From: Nitrospiraceae bacterium
GTDB lineage: Bacteria > Nitrospirota > UBA9217
Length of the DNA: 28,834 nucleotides
Direction: 5' to 3'
NCBI GenBank assembly: GCA_003454665.1
Contig: DMKB01000245.1
Span: forward strand, 2,779 to 31,612
Position numbers and translations under genes: made by a program. This document shows, piece by piece, positions 22,736 through 28,834 of the stretch; the first letter of the stretch is position 1, and every line of letters begins with the position of its first letter. Below the pieces are notes generated by a model. It saw only the letters and a program-made list of their open reading frames with translations. It was not told the DNA's origin and made no database searches.

Positions 22736-23044
22736 ATGATAAGCTTGACAACGAGCGCAGTAAATAAATTCAAGGAAGTTGTGGAGCAGCAGGGGACCGC
22801 TGGTGATGGCGTGCGGATATTCCTCATGCCAGGCGGCTGAAGGCCTTCCCTGGCTATGGACATAGCCAAAGACGCCCAGCCCGGCGATGCCACTGTTGAA
22901 GAAGACGGACTGCGGGTATTTCTCGAGCAGCGGGCCCAGGAAATGCTCGTGAATACGACCATTGATTTTCAGGACAAGCGCGGTTTCGTACTGAGCGGCG
23001 GTGTGCCGCAAGACTCATGCAGCAGCTCGTCCTGCAGTTGCTGA
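22736..23044 (+). CDS. HesB/IscA-like selenoprotein with in-frame TGA (Sec35)
   Basis: Read through one TGA (22838-22840) the frame gives 102 residues, a normal length for an A-type iron-sulfur carrier. The first part is MISLTTSAVNKFKEVVEQQG then DGVRIFLMPGG, and codon 35 is TGA. The rest is RPSLAMDIAKDAQPGDATVE, DGLRVFLEQRAQEML, TTIDFQ, GFVLSGG and a Cys-rich tail DSCSSSSCSC. Position 35 is where IscA has its first ligand Cys (Cys35 in E. coli). The tail CxC resembles the two C-terminal ligands. HesB-like selenoproteins are a known bacterial family. The hairpin just after the TGA supports recoding. The ATG has a strong ribosome site, GGGAGGAAGC. The alternative is a pseudogene or sequencing error; conservation on both sides of the TGA argues against this. 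The downstream ATG at 22856 would give only a fragment. Confidence 0.85.
22851..22868 (+). promoter_or_regulatory. Candidate bacterial SECIS hairpin
   Basis: The 7-bp perfect stem TGGCTAT (22851-22857) / ATAGCCA (22862-22868) closes the loop GGAC. The loop starts 17 nt after the TGA and opens with G residues, as in known bacterial SECIS elements, where SelB binds the apical loop. Both arms lie inside the coding sequence, as required in bacteria. Confidence 0.75.
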
Positions 23045-23109
23045 TCTATCGTAATCCGGACGCAAGCGACAGCGTGTTGCACTGCTTCCGGCCTTAACCG
23101 CATCTTACC

Positions 23110-23139
23110 AGCCACGCCCTAGGCGTGGCTCTTTTTTTT
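23110..23139 (+). terminator. Intrinsic terminator after the selenoprotein gene
   Basis: The 9-bp stem AGCCACGCC/GGCGTGGCT (23110-23118 with 23122-23130) has a CTA loop and is followed by C and eight T. It lies 65 bp after the stop codon. Confidence 0.92.
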
Positions 23140-23352
23140 CCTCACGGCATAGAGTGGCGATCCCTTTCCGTGCGAGCAGCACCCATTGAAGGCACGGAGA
23201 AGAAACATCACAGATCCAGCTCACGAGCGACGTGCGGCGCGCTACGCGTTATTTCCTCCCCCATACATTCTTCTGCACGGTACGTCACTCTTTTGTTTTT
23301 GCATCTCCATCCATTGGTGTACTTCCGGGAATAAAATCCATCCTTCAGCCGA

Positions 23353-23381
23353 TTGAATAGATCTCTCTTTCCGTCAATACT
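23353..23381 (+). promoter_or_regulatory. Weak promoter candidate for the two-repeat secreted protein
   Basis: TTGAAT at 23353-23358, a 17-bp spacer, and AATACT at 23376-23381, with a leader of about 135 nt. Apart from this and the terminator, the 478-bp gap 23045-23522 contains no gene or RNA I can support. Confidence 0.35.
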
Positions 23382-23522
23382 AAGCTTATCCATAGGAGTG
23401 TGTATTGCATGACCGGGAAGGGAGGGAGTTACCCGTATCAGTTGCTCGGAAAGGTTAATCGGTAATATTTGAAAAAGCGGCAGTAATAGGGAGTGAATTT
23501 TAAAATCGAAAGGAGAGACAGA

Positions 23523-24314
23523 ATGATATATCATAGCCTGTCTGTTAGCAGAAGAGTCACAAGAACGGCGATACGAATTGCTTTGGCGATTCTGGTTGTG
23601 CTGGGTGCCGTGTCGGCAGCCATGGCTGCAAGTGACGCCCAGTCCGCGCTGCAGGTACCCGTCTCCGTACACGCAAGGATAAACAGCAACTCCTGCGACA
23701 ACAGCCCCGGGCCCTACATCACCCTTTCCGGAGAGCTGATGCTTGGAGGGATGGACGGAGCGCTGATTTTCCGGAATAACCGGAAGGGTACGCATACCCA
23801 CACAGAGGACGTCAAGGTGGGCGTCGAAATCCTGCCTCCCGGGGAGACCATCCGCTTTGCCAAGCAGCCGTCCCGTGGGGGAGTGGGCGGTAACCCCTTC
23901 ATCTATGTCCAGTTTCTCGACGATTCAGGGGGCGCCATTTCTGACGAAATCTTCGTCGGCCGCTGTGTTCAGGGACTGGACCAGATGGTCTCGTTCGACT
24001 TTTTCCACAATGCTGTTGCGAACGCATCAATCACAGCCGGCGAATGCAACAACACCTCCGGTCCGTACATCACCCTCTCCGGTGAGCTGATACTCAGCGG
24101 AATACAGGCAAAACTCATCTTCCGGAACAACGAGGACGGTCCTCACGAATACGAGAAGGACGTCGAAGTCGGCGTCGTTATCCTGCCCCCCGGGGAGACC
24201 ATCAGTTTTGCCAAACAGCCACCTCAGGGAGGAGCGGGCGGTAATCCGCTCATCTATTTTCAGTTCGAGGACAGCGGTCCGGAATTCTTTATGGGACGGT
24301 GCACTCAGCTGTGA
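23523..24314 (+). CDS. Secreted protein of two tandem homologous domains, unknown function
   Basis: 263 residues; family not recognised. A Sec signal peptide spans about residues 1-38 (basic start, hydrophobic ALAILVVLGAVSAAM, cleavage near AMAAS). The mature part consists of two copies of a domain of about 100 residues, at about 52-152 and 163-262. Each starts with ARIN/ASIT and a Cys (NSCDN or GECNN), then GPYITLSGEL, a LIFRNN strand, a charged (E)DVxVGVxILPPGETI block, FAKQP, GGxGGNPxIYxQF, and ends in xGRCxQL. Each copy therefore has two Cys, likely one disulfide per domain. The copies are also alike at DNA level (around 23710 and 24060), pointing to recent duplication. The beta-strand-rich pattern suggests a periplasmic or extracellular binding or structural role. 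The ribosome site AAGGAGAGACAGA precedes ATG 23523. Confidence 0.85.
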   Translation: MIYHSLSVSRRVTRTAIRIALAILVVLGAVSAAMAASDAQSALQVPVSVHARINSNSCDNSPGPYITLSGELMLGGMDGALIFRNNRKGTHTHTEDVKVGVEILPPGETIRFAKQPSRGGVGGNPFIYVQFLDDSGGAISDEIFVGRCVQGLDQMVSFDFFHNAVANASITAGECNNTSGPYITLSGELILSGIQAKLIFRNNEDGPHEYEKDVEVGVVILPPGETISFAKQPPQGGAGGNPLIYFQFEDSGPEFFMGRCTQL

Positions 24315-24374
24315 TCGAGCAAGAACGGTAATGAGTTGATGAACACAACGATGTATTCACTCTGCTGTACCTTG

Positions 24375-24415
24375 GAACCCGCCGGCTCCGGTGAGGGGCC
24401 GGTGGGTTCTTTTTT
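24375..24415 (+). terminator. Strong intrinsic terminator after the two-repeat protein
   Basis: The 12-bp stem GAACCCGCCGGC/GCCGGTGGGTTC (24375-24386 with 24398-24409, one G-T pair) has an 11-nt loop and is followed by six T. It ends the plus-strand unit before the convergent fabF gene. Confidence 0.93.
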
Positions 24416-24517
24416 GGCGAAAGTGAAGAAAAGTACAGAGGGGATCATCTGCAGAAAAAGGATGTCACGTAAAAGGCAGGACAAAAGTCGGGCCAGCCTC
24501 GGAACCGCTCTTTTGTT

Positions 24518-25756
24518 TCATGAGAGTTTCTTCATTACCAGCGAAGCGTTGATGCCGCCGAAGCCGAGTGAATTGGTCAATGCTGCTCGGATATCCTGTT
24601 TGCGTGCTTTGTTCGGGACATAGTCGAGGTCACATTCCGGGTCCGGATGCTCGTAATTAATGGTCGGCGGGATAATGCCTTCATGCAGCGAAAGTGCGGT
24701 CACGGCGGCCTCGACTGCACCGGCGGCGCCGAGCATGTGGCCGAGCATGGACTTCGGAGCGCTTACGGCGACCCTGCCGGCATGCGCACCGAAGGCCTTC
24801 CTTATTGCCCGTGTCTCTATCCTGTCGTTTTGCAGGGTCGACGTCCCGTGTGCGTTAATGTAGTCTATTGCTTCCGGTTCGAGCCCTGCATCGGCGAGTG
24901 AGCTGGCCATCGCCCGGTAAGGTCCGTCGCCCGCCGGATCGGGCTGCGTATAGTGGAAAGCATCAGAGGTCAGTCCGTACCCCACGAGTTCCGCATAGAT
25001 CGTCGCCCCCCGCTTCTCAGCCCCGCTTAGCTCCTCGATGACAAGGACGCCGGCCCCCTCGGAAAGGATAAAGCCGTCCCGCTCCCGGTCAAAAGGCCTG
25101 CTTGCCTGCGTGGGCTCGCTGTTTCTTTGAGAGAGCGCCCGTGCCTGGCAAAAACCGGCAAGGATGAGCGGCGTAAGCGCTGCCTCGGTGCCGCCGGCAA
25201 TGACGACGTCTGCATCGCCTCGCTGGATGATCTTCATGGCCTCTCCCAGGGCGTGCGTGCCCGTGGCGCAGGCTGTCGATACGTTGATGCAGGGTCCTTT
25301 CGCCCCCAGTTTCATCGAGATGTACCCCGAAGTCATGTTCACGAGGGACATGGGTGTGTAGAAGGCGGAGACGCCTTTCGGGCCCTTTGCCAGATAGGCG
25401 GCCGCATTTCTCTCCGTCGTTGTTACCCCGCCGCGCCCGGAACCGACAACGACACCGACACGGTGTGCAGGATACCCGCTCTTTTCCAACCCTGCGTCGT
25501 GGGCCGCCATGAGCGCCGCGGCCAGACCGTACTGAATACAGGGATCGGTTCGGTATGCTTCCTTCGGCGTCATATAATCACGGGCATCGAAATTCCTGAC
25601 CTCTCCGGCCATACGGCAGGAAAAGGCTGAGGCATCAAACCGGCTGATAGGCCCGACTCCGGAAACAGCCGAGATCAGCGCGTTCCATGTCGATGTAATC
25701 GTGTTGCCGAGAGGTGTTATTGCACCAAGGCCGGTGATGGCGACCCGCACGTTCAT
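24518..25756 (-). CDS. fabF: Beta-ketoacyl-ACP synthase II
   Basis: 412 residues. Condenses malonyl-ACP with acyl-ACP in fatty-acid elongation. Counting from the ATG at 25754-25756, the catalytic Cys-His-His triad falls at Cys163 (VSTACATGTHA), His303 (NAHGTST) and His340 (MLGHMLGAAG), the same numbers as in E. coli FabF. This strongly supports that start. Lys in APKSMLGH and the closing SLGFGGINASLV are present. The frame extends 36 bases further to a TTG, but that TTG is the first half of the -35 TTGACA, so it is not a start. There is no Shine-Dalgarno before the ATG, and the promoter predicts a transcript beginning at or within a base of it. No acpP or other fab gene is adjacent, so it may be a second KASII or serve a special lipid. 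Confidence 0.94.
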   Translation of the reverse strand: MNVRVAITGLGAITPLGNTITSTWNALISAVSGVGPISRFDASAFSCRMAGEVRNFDARDYMTPKEAYRTDPCIQYGLAAALMAAHDAGLEKSGYPAHRVGVVVGSGRGGVTTTERNAAAYLAKGPKGVSAFYTPMSLVNMTSGYISMKLGAKGPCINVSTACATGTHALGEAMKIIQRGDADVVIAGGTEAALTPLILAGFCQARALSQRNSEPTQASRPFDRERDGFILSEGAGVLVIEELSGAEKRGATIYAELVGYGLTSDAFHYTQPDPAGDGPYRAMASSLADAGLEPEAIDYINAHGTSTLQNDRIETRAIRKAFGAHAGRVAVSAPKSMLGHMLGAAGAVEAAVTALSLHEGIIPPTINYEHPDPECDLDYVPNKARKQDIRAALTNSLGFGGINASLVMKKLS

Positions 25757-25763
25757 GCGGTGC

Positions 25764-25792
25764 AGTATAAGACGTTTGCACATTTTTGTCAA
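25764..25792 (-). promoter_or_regulatory. Consensus sigma70 promoter of fabF, leaderless arrangement
   Basis: On the minus strand, TTGACA (25787-25792), a 17-bp spacer and TATACT (25764-25769). Only seven bases separate the -10 from the fabF ATG, so +1 is predicted at the A of ATG or one base before it. Confidence 0.75.
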
Positions 25793-25824
25793 AAAAATGC
25801 CTGCCTGAGGTTTCCGCGCTCAGT

Positions 25825-25852
25825 TTGACAACAGCGGATATTATGCTATAGT
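25825..25852 (+). promoter_or_regulatory. Sigma70 promoter of the DUF4912/GH57 region
   Basis: TTGACA (25825-25830), a 16-bp spacer ending in an extended-10 TGC, and TATAGT (25847-25852). It is divergent from the fabF promoter, the two -35 elements being only 32 bp apart, so shared regulation is possible. Confidence 0.75.
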
Positions 25853-25893
25853 TTTACCAGACTTAACCGAACTTGGAGAAAGGGGATTTGAAT

Positions 25894-26766
25894 ATGGAAA
25901 AGGCAGAATTGACGTCACTGCGTATGGATGAACTCAAAGCCCTGGCCAAGAAGATCAATATGGCACTCCCCGCAAAGGCGACGAAGGGGGACATCGTGAA
26001 TGCACTCCTGACAGCCGGACCTGCAAAGGGCAGGAAAGGGCCGGCGAAGAAGTCCGGAGTTTCGAAGAAACCGGCGGCAAAGAAGCGTTCAGGAAGCAAG
26101 CCTGCTGAAAAGCCTGCTGAAACTCCGAGCCATGAATGGAATATTCCCCCGGGCGTTGAGGAGCCTCTCCTGGCTCGGGAGCGCGCGGCGGGAGCAAAAT
26201 ACTATACCGGATCGGTGGAGCAGGGACCGGTCTCCTCCTATGATGAACTGCCTGAGGGCTACGGCGAGGAAAAGATCGTCCTGATGGCGCGGGACCCGTC
26301 CGTGGCGTACACCTACTGGGAGGTGACGCAGGCGAGAATCGAGAAAGAGAAGGCATGGCTCGGCTGGGACAGTCGGCTCTCGTTGCGGATCTACGATATT
26401 ACGGGCATACAGTTTGACGGTACCAACGCAAACGCCTATTACGATCAGGACGTGAGCGAGAACACCGGCACCTGGTACTTTGACCTTGACCGGCCGTCCC
26501 ACTCGTTCTGCGCCGATCTGGGACTGCTTTCGCCGAAAGCGAGATTTCTGACCCTCGCCCGTTCGAATTATATCACCATGCCGAGAGACAGCGTATCCGA
26601 TGAAATCGATGCAGAGTGGATCCTCATGGATGAAGAGTATTGGAAGCGGTACGGCTTCCCGGGCGGGCTCTCTTCTCCGGAGATGCAGGAGATGTGGAGG
26701 CGCCGGCACCTGCAGGAGATCACGTCTCCGGGATTCTTTTCCGTCGGAAGGCGTAAAGGCAAGTAG
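25894..26766 (+). CDS. DUF4912 protein with N-terminal Rho-N/SAP-like domain
   Basis: 290 residues. Residues about 3-38 (LTSLRMDELKALAKKINMAL...KGDIVNALL) form a Rho N-terminal/SAP-like helical domain, a small nucleic-acid-binding fold. A Lys/Ala/Pro-rich disordered linker (about 42-80) follows. The DUF4912 domain (about 110-265) includes DELPEGYGEEKIVLMARDP, AYTYWEVT, SLRIYDITG, GTWYFDLDRP and the end EEYWKRYGFPGGLSSPEM. The function of DUF4912 is not established. From its frequent company with glycan-active enzymes and its beta-sandwich-like pattern it may bind carbohydrate (inference). The ATG at 25894 follows GGAGAAAGGGG; an in-frame TTG at 25873 overlaps that site. The GH57 branching enzyme lies 259 bp downstream beyond a terminator. 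Confidence 0.85.
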   Translation: MEKAELTSLRMDELKALAKKINMALPAKATKGDIVNALLTAGPAKGRKGPAKKSGVSKKPAAKKRSGSKPAEKPAETPSHEWNIPPGVEEPLLARERAAGAKYYTGSVEQGPVSSYDELPEGYGEEKIVLMARDPSVAYTYWEVTQARIEKEKAWLGWDSRLSLRIYDITGIQFDGTNANAYYDQDVSENTGTWYFDLDRPSHSFCADLGLLSPKARFLTLARSNYITMPRDSVSDEIDAEWILMDEEYWKRYGFPGGLSSPEMQEMWRRRHLQEITSPGFFSVGRRKGK

Positions 26767-26824
26767 CTGTCCCTGCCGGCGATGTTTCCATGATACACGT
26801 GGCGCAATGGTACACAGGCATATT

Positions 26825-26854
26825 GTCCATCCTCTTTCGGATGGACTTTTTTTT
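26825..26854 (+). terminator. Intrinsic terminator between DUF4912 and GH57 genes
   Basis: The 8-bp stem GTCCATCC/GGATGGAC (26825-26832 with 26839-26846) has a six-base loop and eight T after it. It may be partial, with some read-through to the GH57 gene, since no strong promoter is evident in 26855-27025. Confidence 0.9.
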
Positions 26855-27025
26855 GGGGGAACGTCACGGCACGAGGGGGTACATGAACTTCACCGGACAA
26901 GCACCCCATCCCGGAGACATCCAGCGCTGCAATCTGTAACCGTCCAAAACCGAGCGCGTTGCCGCATACGGCATCTTCCGTATGCTTCGTCACTTCGCGA
27001 TTAATCATGGTTGCGTGGAGGTTGC

Positions 27026-28612
27026 ATGGAGAAGGGCTATCTCGCTCTGGTTCTGCACGGACACCTGCCTTTCGTAAGGCACCCGGAGCATGACCAGTTT
27101 CTCGAAGAGGACTGGCTGTACGAGGCCATCACCGAGACGTACATCCCGCTCCTCAACGTGTTTGAGGGACTGGTTAATGACGGCATTGACTTCCGCATTA
27201 CTATGAGTGTTACGCCCACTCTCGTCTCCATGCTTACGGACCCCCTGCTGCAGGAACGGTACCTGCGCCATGTCGACAAACTCGCAGAGTTGTCTCTGCG
27301 GGAACTAGAGCGCACGCGGACCCAGCCGGCTTTTCATCGCATCGCCCGGATGTACCACCATATGTTCGCACAGGCCCGCTCCGTCTTCGATGAGCAATAT
27401 GGCCGGAACCTGGTCGATGGGCTGAAGAAATTCCAGGACCGCGGCGTGGTGGAGTTCATCACCTGCGCGGCGACGCACGGATTCCTGCCGCTCATGCAGA
27501 CCCGTAATGCCGTACGGGCGCAGGTCATGGTCGCCGTGGAGCACCATACAAAACACTTCGGCCGCGCCCCCCGGGGCATGTGGCTGCCGGAGTGCGGATA
27601 TTACGAGGGGCTCGATGAAATCCTGAAGGAAGCGGGCATTCGTTACTTCTTTACCGACGCCCACGGTCTGTTCCATGCCTCACCGAGACCATCATACGGC
27701 GTCTACGCGCCTGTCACCACGCCCGCTGGTGTGGCCGCTTTCGGAAGAGATATCGAGTCGTCGGAACAGGTGTGGAGCACCAAGGAAGGCTATCCCGGAG
27801 ACGAGCGTTACCGTGATTTTTACCGTGACGCGGGCTTTGATCTGGACTATGATTATATCCGCCCCTATCTCCATGGCGACGGCATGCGAACAAACCTTGG
27901 TATCAAGTATTACAGAATTACGGGCCCGACGAACCGGAAAGAGCCCTACGTCCCGAAGGAGGCGCTTGGTGCGGCGGAGGAGCATGCAGAGGATTTTCTT
28001 GCGAGCCGTGAGCAACAGGCTGAGGAGCTTTTGAGCACCTTCCAGGTCAGGAAGCCGGTCATTGTTGCTCCCTATGACGCCGAGCTGTTCGGCCACTGGT
28101 GGTTCGAGGGCCCGCTCTGGCTCAATGCCCTCATGCGTAAAATTTATACCGGGCAGAAGACGATACGGATGATAACGCCGGGCGAGTATCTGGACGAGAA
28201 CCCTGGCTGTCAGGTTTCCTCGCCTTCCCCGTCGAGCTGGGGATATAAGGGGTATGCGGAAGTGTGGCTCGAAGGCTCGAACGACTGGATATACCGCCAC
28301 CTGCATAAAGCCGAAGAGAGGATGAGTGAACTCGCGCGGCTCCATCGGCACGCCGGGGGGTTGCTGGGCAGGGCGCTCAATCAGGCGGCGCGGGAGCTGC
28401 TTCTGGCGCAGAGTTCGGACTGGTCTTTTATCATGAAGACACAAAGCCACGTGGAGTATGCTGTCAGGAGAATCAAGGACCATCTGCTCGGCTTCACGCG
28501 ACTCTACGAGGAAATAAAAGAAAACCGTGTGGACGAAAACCATCTCCACGGTCTCGAGTCCAAAAATACCCTGTTCCCGGACATTGATTATCGCATCTAT
28601 GCCTCATCATAG
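27026..28612 (+). CDS. GH57-family 1,4-alpha-glucan branching enzyme (DUF1957 type)
   Basis: 528 residues, the length of bacterial/archaeal GH57 branching enzymes. Creates alpha-1,6 branches in glycogen-like glucans. Conserved regions in order: region 1 VLHGHLPFVRHPE, the ITCAATHGFLPLM segment, region 3 MWLPECGYYEGLDEIL with the nucleophile Glu, and region 4 APYDAELFGHWWFEGP with the acid/base Asp. A C-terminal helical domain carries NDWIYRHLHKAEERM and a Q-rich WSFIMKTQ motif, both characteristic of the branching-enzyme subgroup and not of GH57 amylases. The ATG at 27026 follows GTGGAGGTTGC; an in-frame TTG at 27011 overlaps the ribosome site. No glycogen synthase or phosphorylase is in the window; they may lie beyond the right edge. 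Confidence 0.93.
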   Translation: MEKGYLALVLHGHLPFVRHPEHDQFLEEDWLYEAITETYIPLLNVFEGLVNDGIDFRITMSVTPTLVSMLTDPLLQERYLRHVDKLAELSLRELERTRTQPAFHRIARMYHHMFAQARSVFDEQYGRNLVDGLKKFQDRGVVEFITCAATHGFLPLMQTRNAVRAQVMVAVEHHTKHFGRAPRGMWLPECGYYEGLDEILKEAGIRYFFTDAHGLFHASPRPSYGVYAPVTTPAGVAAFGRDIESSEQVWSTKEGYPGDERYRDFYRDAGFDLDYDYIRPYLHGDGMRTNLGIKYYRITGPTNRKEPYVPKEALGAAEEHAEDFLASREQQAEELLSTFQVRKPVIVAPYDAELFGHWWFEGPLWLNALMRKIYTGQKTIRMITPGEYLDENPGCQVSSPSPSSWGYKGYAEVWLEGSNDWIYRHLHKAEERMSELARLHRHAGGLLGRALNQAARELLLAQSSDWSFIMKTQSHVEYAVRRIKDHLLGFTRLYEEIKENRVDENHLHGLESKNTLFPDIDYRIYASS

Positions 28613-28714
28613 CAATGAAGGAACGGGGTGCGTGTACCGCACTCAAGCGCCGAGTATTTGGAAGTAAGAAAAAAGTCGGCCATATGTACGGTTTTATGAT
28701 AGGATTGTATCGTC

Positions 28715-28834
28715 AGGAGACAGGAGATCAGAGCACAGACATCAGAATACAGACAACAGATGTGAGACGAGAGACTACGGATAAAAGACAGTAGGCAGTG
28801 CTAAACTTTTAGGCATCAGGCATCAGGCATCAGG
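28715..28834. repeat. Low-complexity CAGA-rich tract with tandem GGCATCA units at the window edge
   Basis: From about 28715 the sequence is made of degenerate AGACAG/ATCAGA-type units. The last 22 bases hold three head-to-tail copies of the 7-base unit GGCATCA, truncated by the window end. No coding frame or regulatory site was recognised in 28613-28834. Confidence 0.6.

Noticed and set aside
22856..23044. Separate 62-codon gene starting at an internal ATG
   Set aside because: It lacks a ribosome site and is the C-terminal part of the HesB-like frame that begins at 22736; a full-length read through TGA explains it better.
24336..24623. Short plus-strand frame after the two-repeat protein
   Set aside because: It runs through a strong intrinsic terminator and then antisense into fabF, and has no ribosome site or motif.
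28630..28660. Hairpin GTGCG/CGCAC after the GH57 gene as terminator
   Set aside because: The stem has only five pairs and is not followed by a T tract.
28813..28834. Start of a CRISPR array at the right edge
   Set aside because: The GGCATCA units are only seven bases long and directly adjacent, with no spacers; this is a simple tandem repeat.

Overview
The window is about 28.8 kb of chromosomal DNA, moderately GC-rich, from a free-living Gram-negative bacterium. Large hybrid sensor kinases, an NtrC/sigma54 two-component system, lipoproteins with Sec-type lipoboxes, a DUF4912 + GH57 glucan-branching pair and a probable HesB-type selenoprotein together suggest an anaerobic, environmental Desulfobacterota- or Nitrospirota-like organism. 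The lineage is inferred from gene content only; there is no rRNA or other phylogenetic marker here.

Region 1 (1-11.0 kb, minus strand): a partial CHASE-PAS hybrid histidine kinase (runs off the left edge), gltB (glutamate synthase large subunit), then a HAD phosphatase followed by a second hybrid kinase (GAF-PAS-PAS-GAF-HisKA-HATPase-REC). The two kinases are close paralogues in their kinase and receiver halves and bracket gltB. No gltD is present. A sigma54-like element sits upstream of gltB.

Region 2 (11.1-17.0 kb, plus strand): a tandem pair of GAF-GGDEF proteins, the first apparently catalytic and the second with a destroyed active site but a preserved c-di-GMP inhibitory site. Next come a long structured leader, a YtkA-like lipoprotein, a membrane histidine kinase, a palindromic intergenic element, an NtrC-type sigma54 activator and a small heavy-metal-associated (HMA) protein.

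Region 3 (17.0-20.2 kb, plus): a class II fructose-bisphosphate aldolase with a near-consensus promoter, an unrecognised helical-repeat protein, and an ApbE flavin transferase lipoprotein.

Region 4 (20.2-24.4 kb, plus): an arsenic-type operon (permease, mini-thioredoxin, ArsR, thioredoxin-coupled ArsC) with an operator-like palindrome over its promoter. It is followed by a separately promoted and terminated gene of the HesB/IscA family whose codon 35 is an in-frame TGA, at the place of the family's first metal-ligand cysteine, with a 7-bp hairpin 10 nt after it that fits a bacterial SECIS. This is the most notable feature of the window. A secreted two-repeat protein of unknown function follows.

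Region 5 (24.5-28.8 kb): a minus-strand FabF whose promoter places transcription at or next to the ATG (leaderless or nearly so), then plus-strand DUF4912 and GH57 branching-enzyme genes, and a low-complexity repeat at the right edge. No tRNA, rRNA, CRISPR array, insertion sequence or prophage was recognised.
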